DNA of 42,526 bases from Stramenopiles sp. TOSAG23-3 (lineage: Eukaryota > Sar): NCBI GenBank assembly GCA_900128585.1, contig LT642162.1, forward strand, positions 1 to 42,526. Reading direction: 5' to 3'. The notes under the pieces were generated by a model. That model saw nothing but the letters and a program-made list of their open reading frames with translations. It did no database searches and was not told the origin of the DNA. This document shows positions 12,401-27,400 of the stretch, piece after piece. The position numbers were made by a program, and so were the translations under genes. Every line of letters starts with the position of its first letter. The first letter of the stretch is position 1.

Positions 12401-15400
12401 CAGGCAGTGTAATATTAGTTGTCCTCTCTTCTGACCGCTGTAAAATTTCGCTTCCAGTTATCTCAAACGATGTACTATTATCATTCGTCAAAATGAATTG
12501 AGTCGTATTTAAAAACGTGACACGCATTGGTTCCGACGCAATAATGCGCAATATACCAACGTTGAGGTCTAAAACAGCTGAATCTAGGGTTGGAGATACA
12601 TCATCGGGATACTCTAGTACCGTAACACCACTCATAGATGGGTTAAAATTATGGGCCATATCAAAAAATGCCCCACGTGACCCTGAAAAAAAAACTGGAG
12701 TCCCATGGCCACCTGGCGTGCCAGATCCCTTTATCAGCTGGACGCGTCTTGCCTCCGGTACTACCATGGTTATGTTAGTGGCATCAGCTGCCTCTACAGT
12801 TGCCACATCAAGCGGTACAAATAGAGCAAAACTTAAGGCGTTAAATTGAATCAGATCTACGCCCTCACCTTTGATGAAAAAATCAGAAGGCGGTGTCATA
12901 TCAATTGTTTCACTAAATGAGAACACGACTTTTCCTGTACCAAAAAACAATTGGACCAGTGTAACGACTGGTGGTGTGTGATCGGGAATCTCCCGTAGAT
13001 AGAAGTTTAAGTGTTCCGTCGCTTCATTCTTCGATATATCCCGTATTGCACCCTGGTAAAAGTCCAAAATATTTGCGTCACTATCACCTCCAGGCCCTAC
13101 AAAACGATTGCCATAATCCTCATCCTGGTCCCGTTGTAATGATTCGGCCGTTATTTGCTTCAGTCCAGTTTGGATAGCCGTTACGCGTTGTTGCTCCGTT
13201 AGCAAAATTGATATTGTAACAGCATCTGTTTGGTACACAGTTGCTCCCGCTAAACCCCCCGATAAACCTGTTTTGTCCACTATTCTTATACCCGATAAAT
13301 TTACTATGGGCTGCGGGGTTACATCTACCGTTTCATTGAAAATAAACGTTAGTACGCCAGTGTTATAATCAATAGTGGCATTTTGTAGTAACGGTTCGAA
13401 CCGATCAGGGATTTCAGAAACATTTATTCCATCTCGATTTTGAATCGCTACTAGGCCTAAATCGACCACTGCTCCCGTTTCCACATGTAAAATTTGAGAA
13501 AAATTGTCGTAGTCCGACGACATATAAAACGCTGCTACCCTGTCTTGCTCTGTCATTTGAAAATTTATCACATTTCCATCTGGAGACAATAATGCCATAT
13601 TTCCAAGTCGGTATGCATGCTCAGATAACGCACCGGCGCTTTGGGCAATGATTAGCTGGGTCATATTGAGGGATGATGCTTTCACATGCTCATCAAATGT
13701 GATCACAGTGACGCCTGTTCCAATGTCGATTACAACGGACGTTATCTCCGGGGGAACAATGTCTGCAAATTCTATCACGGTCAAATTCACCTTTCCAATC
13801 ACAGGCAGGTAAGACATATCATGGAAACTCCCTGGTAAATTGTCCAAAACGACAGCTTGCCCATCACCACCCGGCGTGCTAGCCCAATACTGCAACTGTG
13901 CCCGCTGGTGTATCGTTAACATAATTGTGACGGACGTGCGATCATTTTCTACCACTTCTGCGCCAACTAACGATACGCGCTCTGGGTTGGACAAAGTGGT
14001 GTAAGTATAATTGTCATATGCAGCGTTGAAGGTCGCATTGAGCGAAGTCCTTTGGGCCAACCATATTTTCTCTAGAACCACGTTTGATTTTGGCGTTGTG
14101 TCGATTGTTTCGCTCGTGTGTATCACAAGCATCCCATCACTATAATTGAATGACGCAGAGTCTATTGTCGGGTTGATAACATCTTCGATTTCCAATATTC
14201 CTCTGTTTAACTCGGGAACGTTCGAATTGCCAGCTACATCGAAAAACGCTCCCCGCAAAATATCAACTTTTAGCTGTGTTCCATCGCCACCTTTTACATC
14301 GGCAATACGAAGTGCAGTCACGCGCTGCAACTCTGTTAGTTTCAGGACAAGCTTGAAACCATCGTCCGACAACACGTCCGCACCATTTAATGGTAACGAT
14401 CCATCCCCAGTTTGATTCACCACTATAATACGTGATAAATTGACAAGCGATTTCGGCGTGGTGTCAAAAAACTCGTTGGAAGTGATTGTAAGTGTACCAC
14501 CACTAAAATCCAATGTTGCGTTAGTTACCAACGGGTCCGTCGTATCTCCCGTCTCTGTCACGAAGACGCCCGTTTGCAATACATTGGGATTAAATGCCAT
14601 ATCATAAACTGCAAAGGGATTCATCGTCAACGATATTGGGGCGCCGTCCCCGCCAGCAGTACCAGACATTGCAATAGCAATCACACGCTGTTGTTCTGTC
14701 ATGGTGACGTTTACAAAGGTTTTGTTTTCGACAGTAGCTACAGATCCATATAATACCAATTGAGAATTCGTTGCATTCACGACGACAAGTTTGGTAGTAT
14801 TTACCATACTTGCCGGACTTGCCATGATCGTCTCATTAAAAAACATTATTATTTCTCCATTGTTATAGTCCACTGTGGCATTAAAGAGAAATGGCGTGCC
14901 GGTGTCAGCATGTTCGATAAGCACGACGTCAAATGCCGAGTTATTGTTGCCCGCCAAATCTACACATGCGCTTGCCTCTGTGTGCAAATGCGCCGCGACA
15001 CCGTCGCCCCCGGGGGTTTCTGAGCGAACTATCGCCAATACTCTCTGCGCTTCAGTTAACACGACTGAAATAGTAACACTGTCGTCAGCGAACTCTTTTG
15101 CCCCTTGAATAAGGATATCCCCGCCATATGCGTCATTGGTTATAAACATTTTCCCGAAATTTGTCAGCGTTATTGGTGTCATATCAATGGTCTCATTAAA
15201 CGTCATGGTCACGACACCAGTTGTCAGCGCCACTGTGGCGCTTATCAAAATAGGCTCCCCGACGTCTGGCGATTCGGACAAGGTCAAAGCGGCAACAAAA
15301 ATGTCATTTCCAGCCATATCTTTGATGGCAGAGTCTTCCAAGTTCAGCACTGCTGCAAGCCCGTCGCCACCCGATGTGGCAGAAATTTCGACCGCTCGTG

Positions 15401-18400
15401 CCCGCATCGCTTCCTTCAATAATACGGTTATGGAGGGGAGATTATCCTGCACAACGGTTGCCCCAAGCAAAGTAAACTCGGCGATTGAACTGCTATTGCT
15501 AAAGAACGCCGCCGAGAAGTTTAATGTACTAAATCGGAGTGTCTCCGTATTTTCAAAAACTAGCACGCCATCGGTCAGTCGAACAGACGCTACTAGCGCG
15601 CTGGGCCTGGTAGTATCGGAAACTTCTTCCAAAGCCAGGTTCACAGTTTCAACATTTAAATTCGTTGCAACATCCCTGCACGCTCCTACTTCTAAATCAA
15701 TTTTAGTTGCTGTTCCAGCAGTATGGACACCTCCAGGGGTTGCGGAGAATGATAGGGCCGTGACACGTTCTGCTTCACTAAGTCTGATCTGAAGCAACGT
15801 TTGCGTATCGTTTGAAATCGTCAGGGAGTTCGCTAACGGCACAAACGTCCCCGCATTTCCATGGCTGTTGCCCGCAGGACTGTTATCGACTAGAACGAAC
15901 TTACTCAGATCCACAAAATTCCTTGGAGTTGTGTCCACCGTTTCACTGAAGTTCAGTGTTAGCATGCCATCGTTATAATCAATAAGCCCTGAGACTAACT
16001 GCGGTCGAGTGGTGTCGGCTGTTTCATTTACAACAATATTCAAATTGGCTTCATTTAAGTTTGTCGCAATATCTCGGACAGCCCCAGCAAGCACGTCGAG
16101 CACCACCGCGCTTCCATCACCTCCTTGGGTCCCAGACAAAACTATAAGCTCGACTCTATCTAACTCTGCCAAGCGTAGGGTAAAATTGAAGTGGTCGATT
16201 ATTGACTCTTTTATGCAGTTCTGCAGCACAATATTGGCATCACCTGACCTATTGACCAGCTTAATGAGGGTCAAATTAATCAAAGCGAGCGGCGTAATGT
16301 CGACTGGCTCTGAAAAATGTATTGCCAATAACCCATCGTTGTAATCCAAATCAGCGTGTAAGGTCACAATTGGTGTCACATCCTCCAGCTCTTCAATTGC
16401 CAAAATTTGACTGTTTAGGTTGTAGTTTAACGCAATGTCTGACAAAACAGCATTTGCATGCAGTTTTAAAGGCGTTCCGTCAAGAAACGAGGAGTTGGCT
16501 ATCGCAGCCACCCGTTCAAATGGCCCCAAGGTAATATTTACTGACGTTGCATCGCTTGTCGACAGCAGGTTCGAATTTGCTAACGAAAACAGCACCACGT
16601 CGGATCCAGTAGCGCTATCAACTAATGAAATATCGTTTATATGAACCCTTGTGGCCGGCGTAATGTCAATGGTTTCTGAGCAAAAGAGAGAAAGGACCCC
16701 ACTGTCTAAATCTAAGATTACCCTGTCAATGGTAGGGACCCGTGTATCATTTATCTCTTTGACAAAAACGTTAGAAGAGTTTATATTCAGGTTGTTTGAC
16801 AGATCTGAAACAGCATGCTCTAGAACGGTAAGTTTGAGGGCCGTTCCGTCCCCGCCTGGTGTCCCTGATGCTTGGATACATCGTACACGCTGAGTCTCCG
16901 TAAGCACAAGCGCCAACGTATTGTTGTTACCCGCCTCTACCGTTGCGCCTGTTAGTGATAAAGGACTCATGTCCCCATCAATGCCTGAATTGGTATCAAT
17001 CATAAACACACGCGCAAGGTTTAAGTTGGTGCTAGGGGTATTATCTAAAAACTCAGAGCCGTATAGTATCAATCTGCCCGTATTGAAGTCAATTTCAGAA
17101 GAAATTATGGACGGTTTAACAGCATCTGCCAATTCGATAACATTTAAATTTTGTGTGATAGGGATAGAATTCAACCCAATGTCTTTTATAGCGTCTGTAA
17201 TGCCCCGAAAAAGAATTCCCCCTCCATCCCCATTGGGAGCCATGGCCGATGCGTAGAGCGCCGTGACACGTTGGCGTTCCGTCAGTTGGATAGAAATGGT
17301 AGTGGACCTTGTTACACTAGCGGTTGCGCTTACTGTGATTCGTTCTGTAGCAACGAATTTTCTTGTATCGATCGAAGACAGGACAATGTCTCCACTACTG
17401 ACAGTGTTCTCTAAAAACAATTTGGATAGATCAACATATGAAACCGATTTAATAACTTCGCTCATGAATATTTCTAGCAACCCCGTTCCATAATTTAAGG
17501 ACACATTCAAAACAGTTGGTATAACCAAATCATCAAATTCTGTTAGGACAATTGTTGTTGTTTGCAGATCGTTAAGCGCTATGTCATGCACAGCAGAAGC
17601 ATTAACACGAATTTGCAAAGCTGACCCGACGCCACCAGTAGAGCCCGAATATATGTGTGCTGACGCCCGCTGTGCTTCCGTGAGATGTACGGTAACCAAC
17701 GTACGGTCGTTCCCATCCACGCCCGCTCCAGATAGATCTGGTACCATGACACTGCCGTTTTGCTGTAGGATTGACATAAGTGTCAATTGGACACGTGTTG
17801 TCGGACTAACGTCTATAGTTTCCGAAAAGTTCAGAATGAGCGTGCCCGTGCTATAATTTAAATAACTTTCACCATTTAAAAGAGGCAATGTTGTGTCTGC
17901 GGTTTCACGAACGGTTAAATTTATGTGCGGTTTATTCGGATTCAACCCTATATCGAACAACCCGCCTTCCGATACGCTAGCGAGTACGGCGGTCGTGTCT
18001 CCACCAGGCGTCCCAGAGTTAGCAATGGCTGCTACTCGCTGGACTTCCGACAAAAATACAGTGACAGGCGCGTTGGCGACCCCTTGGTCCGGCATGACGG
18101 GGTTACCACTAAGAGAAAACCTCATGCCATCATCGTGGATATCAATTATTGAAAGGTTTGTCAGGCCTGCGAGCAGTGTTTCACTCCCTTGTAACAACAC
18201 CTCGCCATTGTTATAGTCCACACTCACATTTACAACCCGCGGTGCGAGAATATCTGCAAATGTAACCAACTGCACATTGTCGACTTCAATGTTAAAATTT
18301 TCAGCGACATCGCGCAATCCGCTACCATACAATTTAATTTTAGGCACGTTACTGCCCCCCGGCTCTGCTGAAAATCTAATGGCATCCACACGTTCTTGCT

Positions 18401-21400
18401 CCGATATTTGAAATGTTATTGTGGTGTCATCACTTCCAGATATAGTGGCGGCACTAAACTTCACACCTGGAGCACCGCCGTTGGTTCCCCGAATCTCCAC
18501 TTTGGACCCATCAAAATTAGAAGAGGGGGAAATATCAATGGTTTCTGACGCATCTAGCTCTACAATCCCATCTGTAAAATTTAAACGAAGTTTCTGAGGG
18601 ACAGGTCTTACAATATCGGGGGACTCCTCTAATACAAGTGAAGCAAAGGGGTTATCCACTAGCCCAATGTCAGTGAACGCCCCGCTCAAAACATGAATTA
18701 GAGCAGCTACCGAGTCACCACCACTGGTGCCAGAGATTTGAATCGCAGACGCTCGCTGAAGCTCTGTCAATATAACTGAGATAATAGTACTGTCCTGCTG
18801 GGTTACCTCTGCGCCCGTAAGGATTATACCGTTTTCATCTGAGTTGTTCTTTATCTTGAGACGGTTAAGAATTATTCTATCCTTGGGCGTTATATCAATA
18901 ATGTCAGACGTATTGATAAGCATTAAGCCCGTCGAGTAATTAACAGAAACATCCAAAACAGCCGGCGGAATAGTGTCCGGAATCTCGTTTAAATATAAGT
19001 TTGGAGTATCAACGATAGGATTTTGTGCAATATCAATGAGGGCACCTGCTTCAAGATCAAGAACCAGAGTGGCACCATCCCCTCCAGGTGTGCCAGACAT
19101 CGCAATTGCCGAAGCACGCTGATCAATATCCAAGACCAATGTTATCAAGAGACCATCCGTAGTAATAATGTTTGCCCCAGACAGCACCAAATCTTTCGAC
19201 CCAGTTGTATTGGAGAGAAAGATTTTTCCCAAATTAACATTTCCCGCCGGGGTCATGTCAATTGTTTCGCTGCATGATATGATCATCACACCGTCACTGA
19301 AATTTAACGTTGCATTAAAAACAACAGGTATAATTGAATCTCGGTATTCTGTTATGCTGACTCCAAGGATTTCACTTAAACTGTTTGTCCCTATATCTTG
19401 TAAAGCACCTGTATCGAAGTCCATAACGGCTGCACCCGCGTCTCCCCCTGGGGTGGCAGATATTGCAATGCCTTGGACACGTTGTAATTCTGTAAGCACG
19501 ATAGTAATTACTTTATCCTGCCCAGTCAAGGGAGAGGACCCCAACAATGAAATATCCCTTTGGGATGATGCATCGGACAGAAAAAGCTTCGAAATGTTAA
19601 CCAACGATGAAGGGTTCGCATCGAGAGTTTCATTGGCACGTATTTTCAATTCCCCCGTGCTATAATTGAGTTCCACGAGCTGTATAACTGGCCTGCCGTT
19701 ATCTGCAAATTCTGTTAAATCAACTCCCTGAAAATTACGGGGCAAAACGTTGGTTCCAATGTCCCGAATTGAAGCGGCCAAAAACGTCATCGATTGCTTG
19801 CCACCATCGCCACCCGGTGTACCCGACGCTTCGATGGCACCCACCCTAGTCACTTCAGGCATTATCAATGTGATAGTCTCTTGGTCCGATGCTATAACGT
19901 CTGCACCTGACATGGTAATACCGTTACTACTACCATCGTTTGTAAGAAATATATCTTGTAAAACGACAAGAGACTTTGGAGTAGTGTCTATCGTTTCATT
20001 TGCGAAAATAATTATTGTCCCACTCGTAAAAAACACTTCAGCAGATAATACACCAGGGTTTATACTGTCTTTAGTTTCAATAAGCGACAGAACAAATTCG
20101 TCGCTATTCTCGTTTTGTGCTATGTCCCGTACCGTTGATGGTCTAACGCGTAGTATTGCACGAACTCCGTCGCCTCCTGGAGTACCAGATAACGCAATTG
20201 CAAGAACGCGCTGTGTCTCGAGTAATTCAATAGTTATACTTTCTGCATCAACGCCCGTAACGCTAGCGCCTGTCAACACTATCGATTGGTCATTTGTAAC
20301 ATTTTCAATGAAACAATTACCTAGGTTGAGCAGTGTGTTTGGTGTTAAATCCAGGGTTTCGCTTGACTCCACGATAATAATACCAGTACCGTAATTAATA
20401 TTTGCAGTCAACAATCGTGGATTTTCGATATCTGGAATCTCCTCCACTGCTAGGTTAGCATTTAAATTGACGAAGTTTTCCCCGTAATCTTGAAACGCAC
20501 CGTTGTACACAGTGCTAAAAATGCCTTCGCCATCACCGCCAGGGGTAGCAGAAGCTTCAATCGCCTTCACTCGTTGTGACTCGGTGAGCATTATTGTTGC
20601 CAAGTAGCTGTCTCCCGGCATAACATCTGCCCCAGACAATATAACCTCGTGGCTGCCCGTTGTTTTGTTCATAAAAGCGACCAATGACACATTCAGTGAC
20701 CCAACGTCAACAATTTCAGAAATGTTCAACACCATTTTCCCGTTGGTCATGTTGAGCGTAATTGTCCGCACGAATGGGTCCACCACATCGGCATATTGTG
20801 CAATTGTACTTGTTTTGGCTACGACACCATTTCCGGCCATATCGACAACGGCATTTTGGTTAATATTCAAAAACAAACTAACTCCGTCTCCACCTCGCTG
20901 ATCTGAGCGTCGTATTGCTGTAACACGCTGAAGATCATTCAAAAGCATTTTGACGGACTTGTCTCTATTATTCTCTTCGGTGACAATAGCACCAGTAAGA
21001 AGGAGATCTGAAAGAACTGAGGTGCGATTCGGAAGAGCCATATCGACAAGTTTAACTAAGCTGGAAGGCGTCGTTCGAATTGTTTCCGAAAAATATAGCA
21101 GCATAAAACCCGTTGAGAGGTTCAAGGAGCCAGATACAAACGTTGGTTTTATTTCGTCTGCGGTCTCATCGAGTGAAAAGCTTTGTGATTGTAAAATGTG
21201 ATTCTGAGCAATATCCTTAAATGTGACTGGATCGATGTTGACAAACGCTGGATCTCCGTCGCCACCTGGTGTGCCTGATATTGATAATGCCGCAATCCGC
21301 GCGACCTCATCAAGTTGAATTGTAATAAACAATGCATCGAGTGGGGTCACCTGGAGCCCAGTCAAAGAAATGTTTTTATACGCCGACGAATCCCCTATAT

Positions 21401-24400
21401 ATATACGAGCAACATCTACATTCGACACAGGTGTGGTGTCTATAGTTTCGGTTGTGTTAATTATAAGTACACCGGTACCATAGTCAATTGAGGCTGATAA
21501 ACCTAGTGGAGGAACCGTGTCCCCAATCTCTATTACATGCAATGCCAAGATTTCTTCCACCCCGTTTAATCCAATATCGTGATAGGCTTTCCTTTCTAGG
21601 GACAATGTAACGGGAATGGAATCTCCGCCGTTAGTACCTGAGTTCTCGATCGATGCCACTCGTTCAGGTTCACTCATACGAAATGTAAAGTTTAAACCAT
21701 CCACAACGGACACAAGCTCAGAATCGGTTAACGGGATTTTTTTATCTCCGGTCACATTACTGACAAAGATATGCGAAAAATTAACTCGATTGCTTGGGGT
21801 AACATCAATTGTTTCAGAATTTGCTATCGTGATAACTCCAGTAGAGTAGTTAACAGTGGCCAAGTGTGCCCTTGGAATTATTGTGTCAGGAATTTCCTGC
21901 AAAGTGAGGCTTTGGTTGACACTGTTTTTTGTTGTGCCAATATCTTGAAATGCTCCCGCGTACACGGTCAATACCGCAGCCACAGTATCGCTGTATAGAG
22001 AGTCAACCCCTGCAAAAGCAAGTGTTTTAACTCTCTCAGATTCTGACAGTTGCAAAGTAATTATTGATGAATCCGATCCAATTATAGTGCTAGATGACAA
22101 AGAGAGCACATTGGAAGATGGGTTAACTTCACCAGTGCTATTAGCTAATTCCAAATTATCCAAGTTCAGGTTTGATGTTGGAGAGAGATCCACAAATTCG
22201 CTAACATTTACTTTCAATACCCCGGTACTATAATTCATCTGAGCGGACAAAACCACCGGTGGGGTGGTGTCTGGAATCTCGTTGATAGAAATATCAAATT
22301 TCTGGAACGCATTCAACCGTCCAACATCTTGCACGAACCCTTCATAGGCATCTAAGACGATAGCACCTCCATTCCCCCCAGGTGTACCTGAAATTGCAAT
22401 ACTACGCACACGTTGGAGTTCGGTGAGCATTATTGTAATCATAGTCCCATCCACATTTATCATTGATGAAGCGCCCAAACTAACATTAAAAAAGGTCGTT
22501 TGATCAGAAATATACGCCAACGACAAATTGAATCCAGAGGCGGTGGGCGCATTGTCGACGTCTAAAGTCTCGCTTGCATTCAACGTAAGTTTACCATTGT
22601 TGTAATCAATCTCTCCAGACCCCAGGGTCGGCCTGCGACTGTCAGCCACCTCCGTAAGACTTGTCGCTGTTAAGCTAGAAATTCTATTCCCTCCTGTAAT
22701 GTCTGTAAGCGAGCCTGGAAACGTGTCCAGTATAGTTGCACCGCCATTACCACCTTGCACAGCCGACAGCGCGATGGCTTTTGCGCGTTGTAATTCCGTT
22801 AGTATAAGGGTTAGGACTTCCCCGTCTTTAGAAACTATCCCGGCTCCATTAAGTCGGACCGCCCTGTCTTGCGATATATCCGCTAGATCAATAAGTGATA
22901 GGTTCACTAAACTTATCGGCGTAGAGTCAATGTACTCGTCTGCTTTTATTCGCAAAACGCCGTCTGTGTAATTAATAGAGCCTGATTCGATTTTTGGCGG
23001 TATGTTATCAGGCTCTTCGAACGCTGTGAAATTTTCCACAAGATTGGAAGGGTTCAAGCCAACATCTAAAAATGCCCCATGTTCGAAGTCAATCCTAACG
23101 GCTGTTCCATCACCTCCCGGTACACCCGAAACATACAATAAGGGTATTCGTTGAGTTTCTAACAAATTTATGGTTGCCTTCAGAGCATTGTACTCATTCA
23201 CGGACGCTCCAGTAAGACGAATGCCAGGATCCGAGTCGTCGTTACGAATTACAATTTTTGAAAAATTTACGTGCTGCTGCGAACTTAACAACAATGTCTC
23301 TGATGCCGTGAGGACTAGGGTCCCCAACCCAAACTTCAAGGTTGCATTTGTAATTGATGGCGCCACACTGTCCAGGGTTTCATTGACAATAACAGTACTT
23401 GCATTCACATTTTTCAATTGCCCTATATCCGTGAACGAAGCAATCTCGCTTTCAACAAATACAGCATCTCCGTCTCCACCTGGGGTACCCGACATCAATA
23501 TTGCTGCTACACGCTGCTCCTCTGTAAGTTCAACAACAACGTATTCCATATCGTAGCCATTGGCAATCACCGTCGAGCCATGAAGTGACACATTCTGGGA
23601 CCCAATACTTTCGGATAAATAAAACTTGCTGATATTGAATTTTGCCACTGTAAATGGGGACAGATCCAACGTTTCAGTTGCCCTAATTGTTAAATAACCA
23701 TGCGATAAAGCAATGCTGGCGGAATAAAGACTGGGCGGAACAGAATCGGCAATTTCTGTCAGGTTCACAAATTCAATAATGCTGTTCTTTACCTGAGCAA
23801 CATCGTGAATACAAGACGGAAAGAGCTTCATCACCGTCCCACTATAATCCCCGCCAGGCGTCTTTGATTTATACAAAATATTTGTGCGCTGTGATTCTGT
23901 CAAGTGCAAAGTTACATGGAAACTGTCTGCGCCAGATGCATAAGCCCCAACTAACCTACTGCCATTCAGTGCTAAGGATGCGGACGCATTCAAAACGGAT
24001 ACCTTTGAAGAGTCAACGTTGGAAGCAGGTGTAACATCGATCGTTTCTGACATCTCAAAGATAAGTGTGTACAATCCTAAATCGACTACTGCAGAGACGA
24101 GCGTCGGGGGGATTGTATCTGGGATTTCTGTCACCGATATACCACCGTTAAAGGCCAGTGGATTTTTGCCAATGTCGAACATTGATCCAATATCAGCATC
24201 CACTACGGATGCAATGTCATCCCCCCCTGGCTGCGCGGACATTTCTATTGCTGAAACCCTTTGCGACTCTGTAATCTTCAGTGTTATAATAGATGCATCA
24301 GATGCGGTGATAGTAGCCCCCAATAGGGGTACCGTTCGCGCTCCTGTGGCGTTGGAAATATATACCCCAGACGCATTAATAAGAGAACTTGGCGTGGAAT

Positions 24401-27400
24401 CAATCGTTTCGGACGCGAACAGCTTTAATATCCCCGTACCTAAATTAATTTCGGCAGACTCAAGAAATGGTATAATGGAGTCTGGTACTTCATGTACATT
24501 CACCGAAGCCCCTGCTGTATTCAAATTCAACGCAACATCTGTTACTTGCGATGCGTCAATATCTAATACAGTGGGGTAGCCGTCACCACCGGGAGTCCCA
24601 GAAATTGCGATGACTGTCACCCGTTGCAGCTCCGTTAATTGTATAGTAAAATTGGTGGTACTGCCGTGACTTCCCAGTATTTTAGCTCCTGTTAGTGCGA
24701 TGTCACTCTCCCCAGTACGGTTCACAACTCTCATGCCATTAACCGATACTGTTGAATTTAATATCGTTTCACTAGCCTGTATTACTAACACACCGTCTCC
24801 TAGACTTAAAAATGCCCCTTTAATAATTCTAGGGGGTATTGTGTCCGCCGTTTCGTTCAGCGGTAAACCAAACGTATCGGCATTGTCATTTTGTGCAATA
24901 TCCTGCAAACCTCCAGCCTCTACATCCAACAATAGCGAAGAACTATCACCCCCAGGGGTACCGGACAACTGAATTGCTCGGGCACGACGCACCTCATCCT
25001 GTAAGATCAGTGTTATTGATGTTTCATCGTCAGCGACTATTGTGGACCCGGCCATGCTAATGTCTTTTCCACCACTGGTTCTGGACAAAAAGAATTTACT
25101 TGTGTCTACCTGGGTAGTGGGTGTTGAGTCTATCGTTTCACTTGACACTATAACCACAGTGCCTGTACTATAATTGACTCTGGAGCTTAGCACAGCTGGC
25201 AAAATAGCATCCGCAGTCTCAGAGACTGTTATGCCTGTAGTTTCATCTGCTAGATTTGTCCCGACATCTCCTACTGCTCCAGCATCAAAGTCAGCAACAA
25301 CGGCACTGTTATCACCCCCTGGGGTTCCAGACTTGGCTATTGCTAGTACTCTTTGTAACTCGGTCAGTTGAATAGTAACAGTGTATGATGGAGTGCTATC
25401 AATTGCGGGCCCTAAAACTTGTGCACCCTCCAGGTTTATTTCCTTCAGCCCGTCACTATTTGAGAGATAAATCCTGCTAACATTCACAAGATCACTTCTC
25501 ATTGTCTCGTCAGCCGTAATTGTCAAGACGCCAGTACCATATGCGACCGCGCAGGACAGAATTGTGGGTGTTTTCGTGTCCTCTATCTCGGTCACAGTCA
25601 CGTTGCTTTGCGCAGGGTTGGCATTTCCAGCAATATCTTGGATTGCTGCAGTGCTTGGATCCATGACTACCCCAGATTTTGAATACAGACCCCCTCGCAT
25701 TCCTGAGATACGCAATGTTTTTGCACGTACCGTCTCTGTTAACTTCATTGTCACTGTCGTGGCGTCCAATGCGGTTACCGTGGCCGCGGTAAGAGCGTAG
25801 CTAAGACCATCGGCGTGTTTGAATTGTAATTGTGATGGGTCTACTAGCGTTGATGGGGTGGAATCGATCGTCTCGCTAACATTAAGAATAACAATCCCAG
25901 TAGAAAAATTTATGCTTGCTGAAAGAACTATTGGTACAGTCGTGTCAGGCACTTCTGTTATTCCCCCCGTAAATATTGACTGCATTCTCAACCCAGCCAT
26001 GTCTACCAACGCTTTATTTTGCACTTTAAGAAACAATGCGGTTTCGTCGCCTCCAGGTGTGGCAGACTTTTCTATTGCATGAACTCGCTGTTCTTCATTT
26101 AATGTTACGACGAGTGTTTTTGTTTCTGATGCAACTACATGTTTTGCACCAGTCAAAGAAACAAAATTATCGCCAGTGATGTTTTCTATATATATACGCC
26201 CTAAATCCACCAAGGAAGTTGGGTTGGCGTCAATGGTTTCGTCGGCATTAATGGTAAGGGTGCCTGTATTCAAGTCTAAGTTTACAGATCCAATAACATT
26301 TGGTGGCACTACGTCCGGGCTTTCTGTGATCTGTAGACCGTGCTGCTCGTCCATTTCATTTCTAGCAATATCAGCTATTGTGGCGGAGTCGAAATCTATA
26401 AACAATCCCGAACCATCGCCACCAGGCTGGCCTGATATTGCTAGGGCCATTATGCGTTGTTCTTCCTGCAATTGAATCGTAACAACACTACCTTCGTTAT
26501 CGTTCCCGTTCACAAAAATAGATTTTGCATGAGTACCAGTTGTAGCAAGCGAAATAAAATCATGATCCCGGCTATGATAAAATGTGCCCTTGCCAGATGA
26601 ATGTGTCCCCGATACGTTGGCAATATTAATTCTGTTTAAGTGTAACTCTCCCGCCACTGGCGCCCCAATGCGCGCGTCAAAATTAACAATTTCAGAAAAC
26701 GTCAGAATCATTAGCCCAGTGCTAAAATTTAAAGAACAAGTTAAAACGGTAGGTGCCTGAACATCAGCAGTCTCATTAAATGTGTCTATGATTAAGCTAC
26801 CAGCTTTGTTAAATTTATTTCCAGAAAGGTCCAGAAACGAAGTGTTTCCATAAATTCGTAAAACGGCAGCAGTGCTAAACCCAGAAGTTCCGGATAATTT
26901 TATGGCGGCAGATCGTTGCTCTTCGGTCAATTTGAACCGAACTATGGTTGCGTCAGTTGTAGTCATCGTATTTACAGTTAATCGAACCCCACTCGCTAAT
27001 GATGAAGAAGACGTTTCAAGCACGTATACACTGCCAGGTGTAACAGAGGCGTGGTCCACGTCAATGGTTTCAGAAAATGAGAGAGAAATCACACCCGTAC
27101 CATAATCAATATTCTGAACACCACTTAATCCCGGAGACCGTTGATCTTCAATTTCTGTCACTGTAATATTTTGCCTTTCGTTGAATACAACACCTATGTC
27201 GTGAAATGCTCCACTATTTGCAACAGTATTTATGGCCGACCCATCCCCGCCAGGAGTGTTCGACCCACGAACAGCGTGCACGCGTTGCTCTTCCGTGATA
27301 ATAATTGTGAATGTCAGTCCGTCAGCACTAGCCAATGTTGACGCACCTTCAAGAGACACAATGGTATCCGCGCCATGCTCAGAGAAAGCAAACGCAGATA

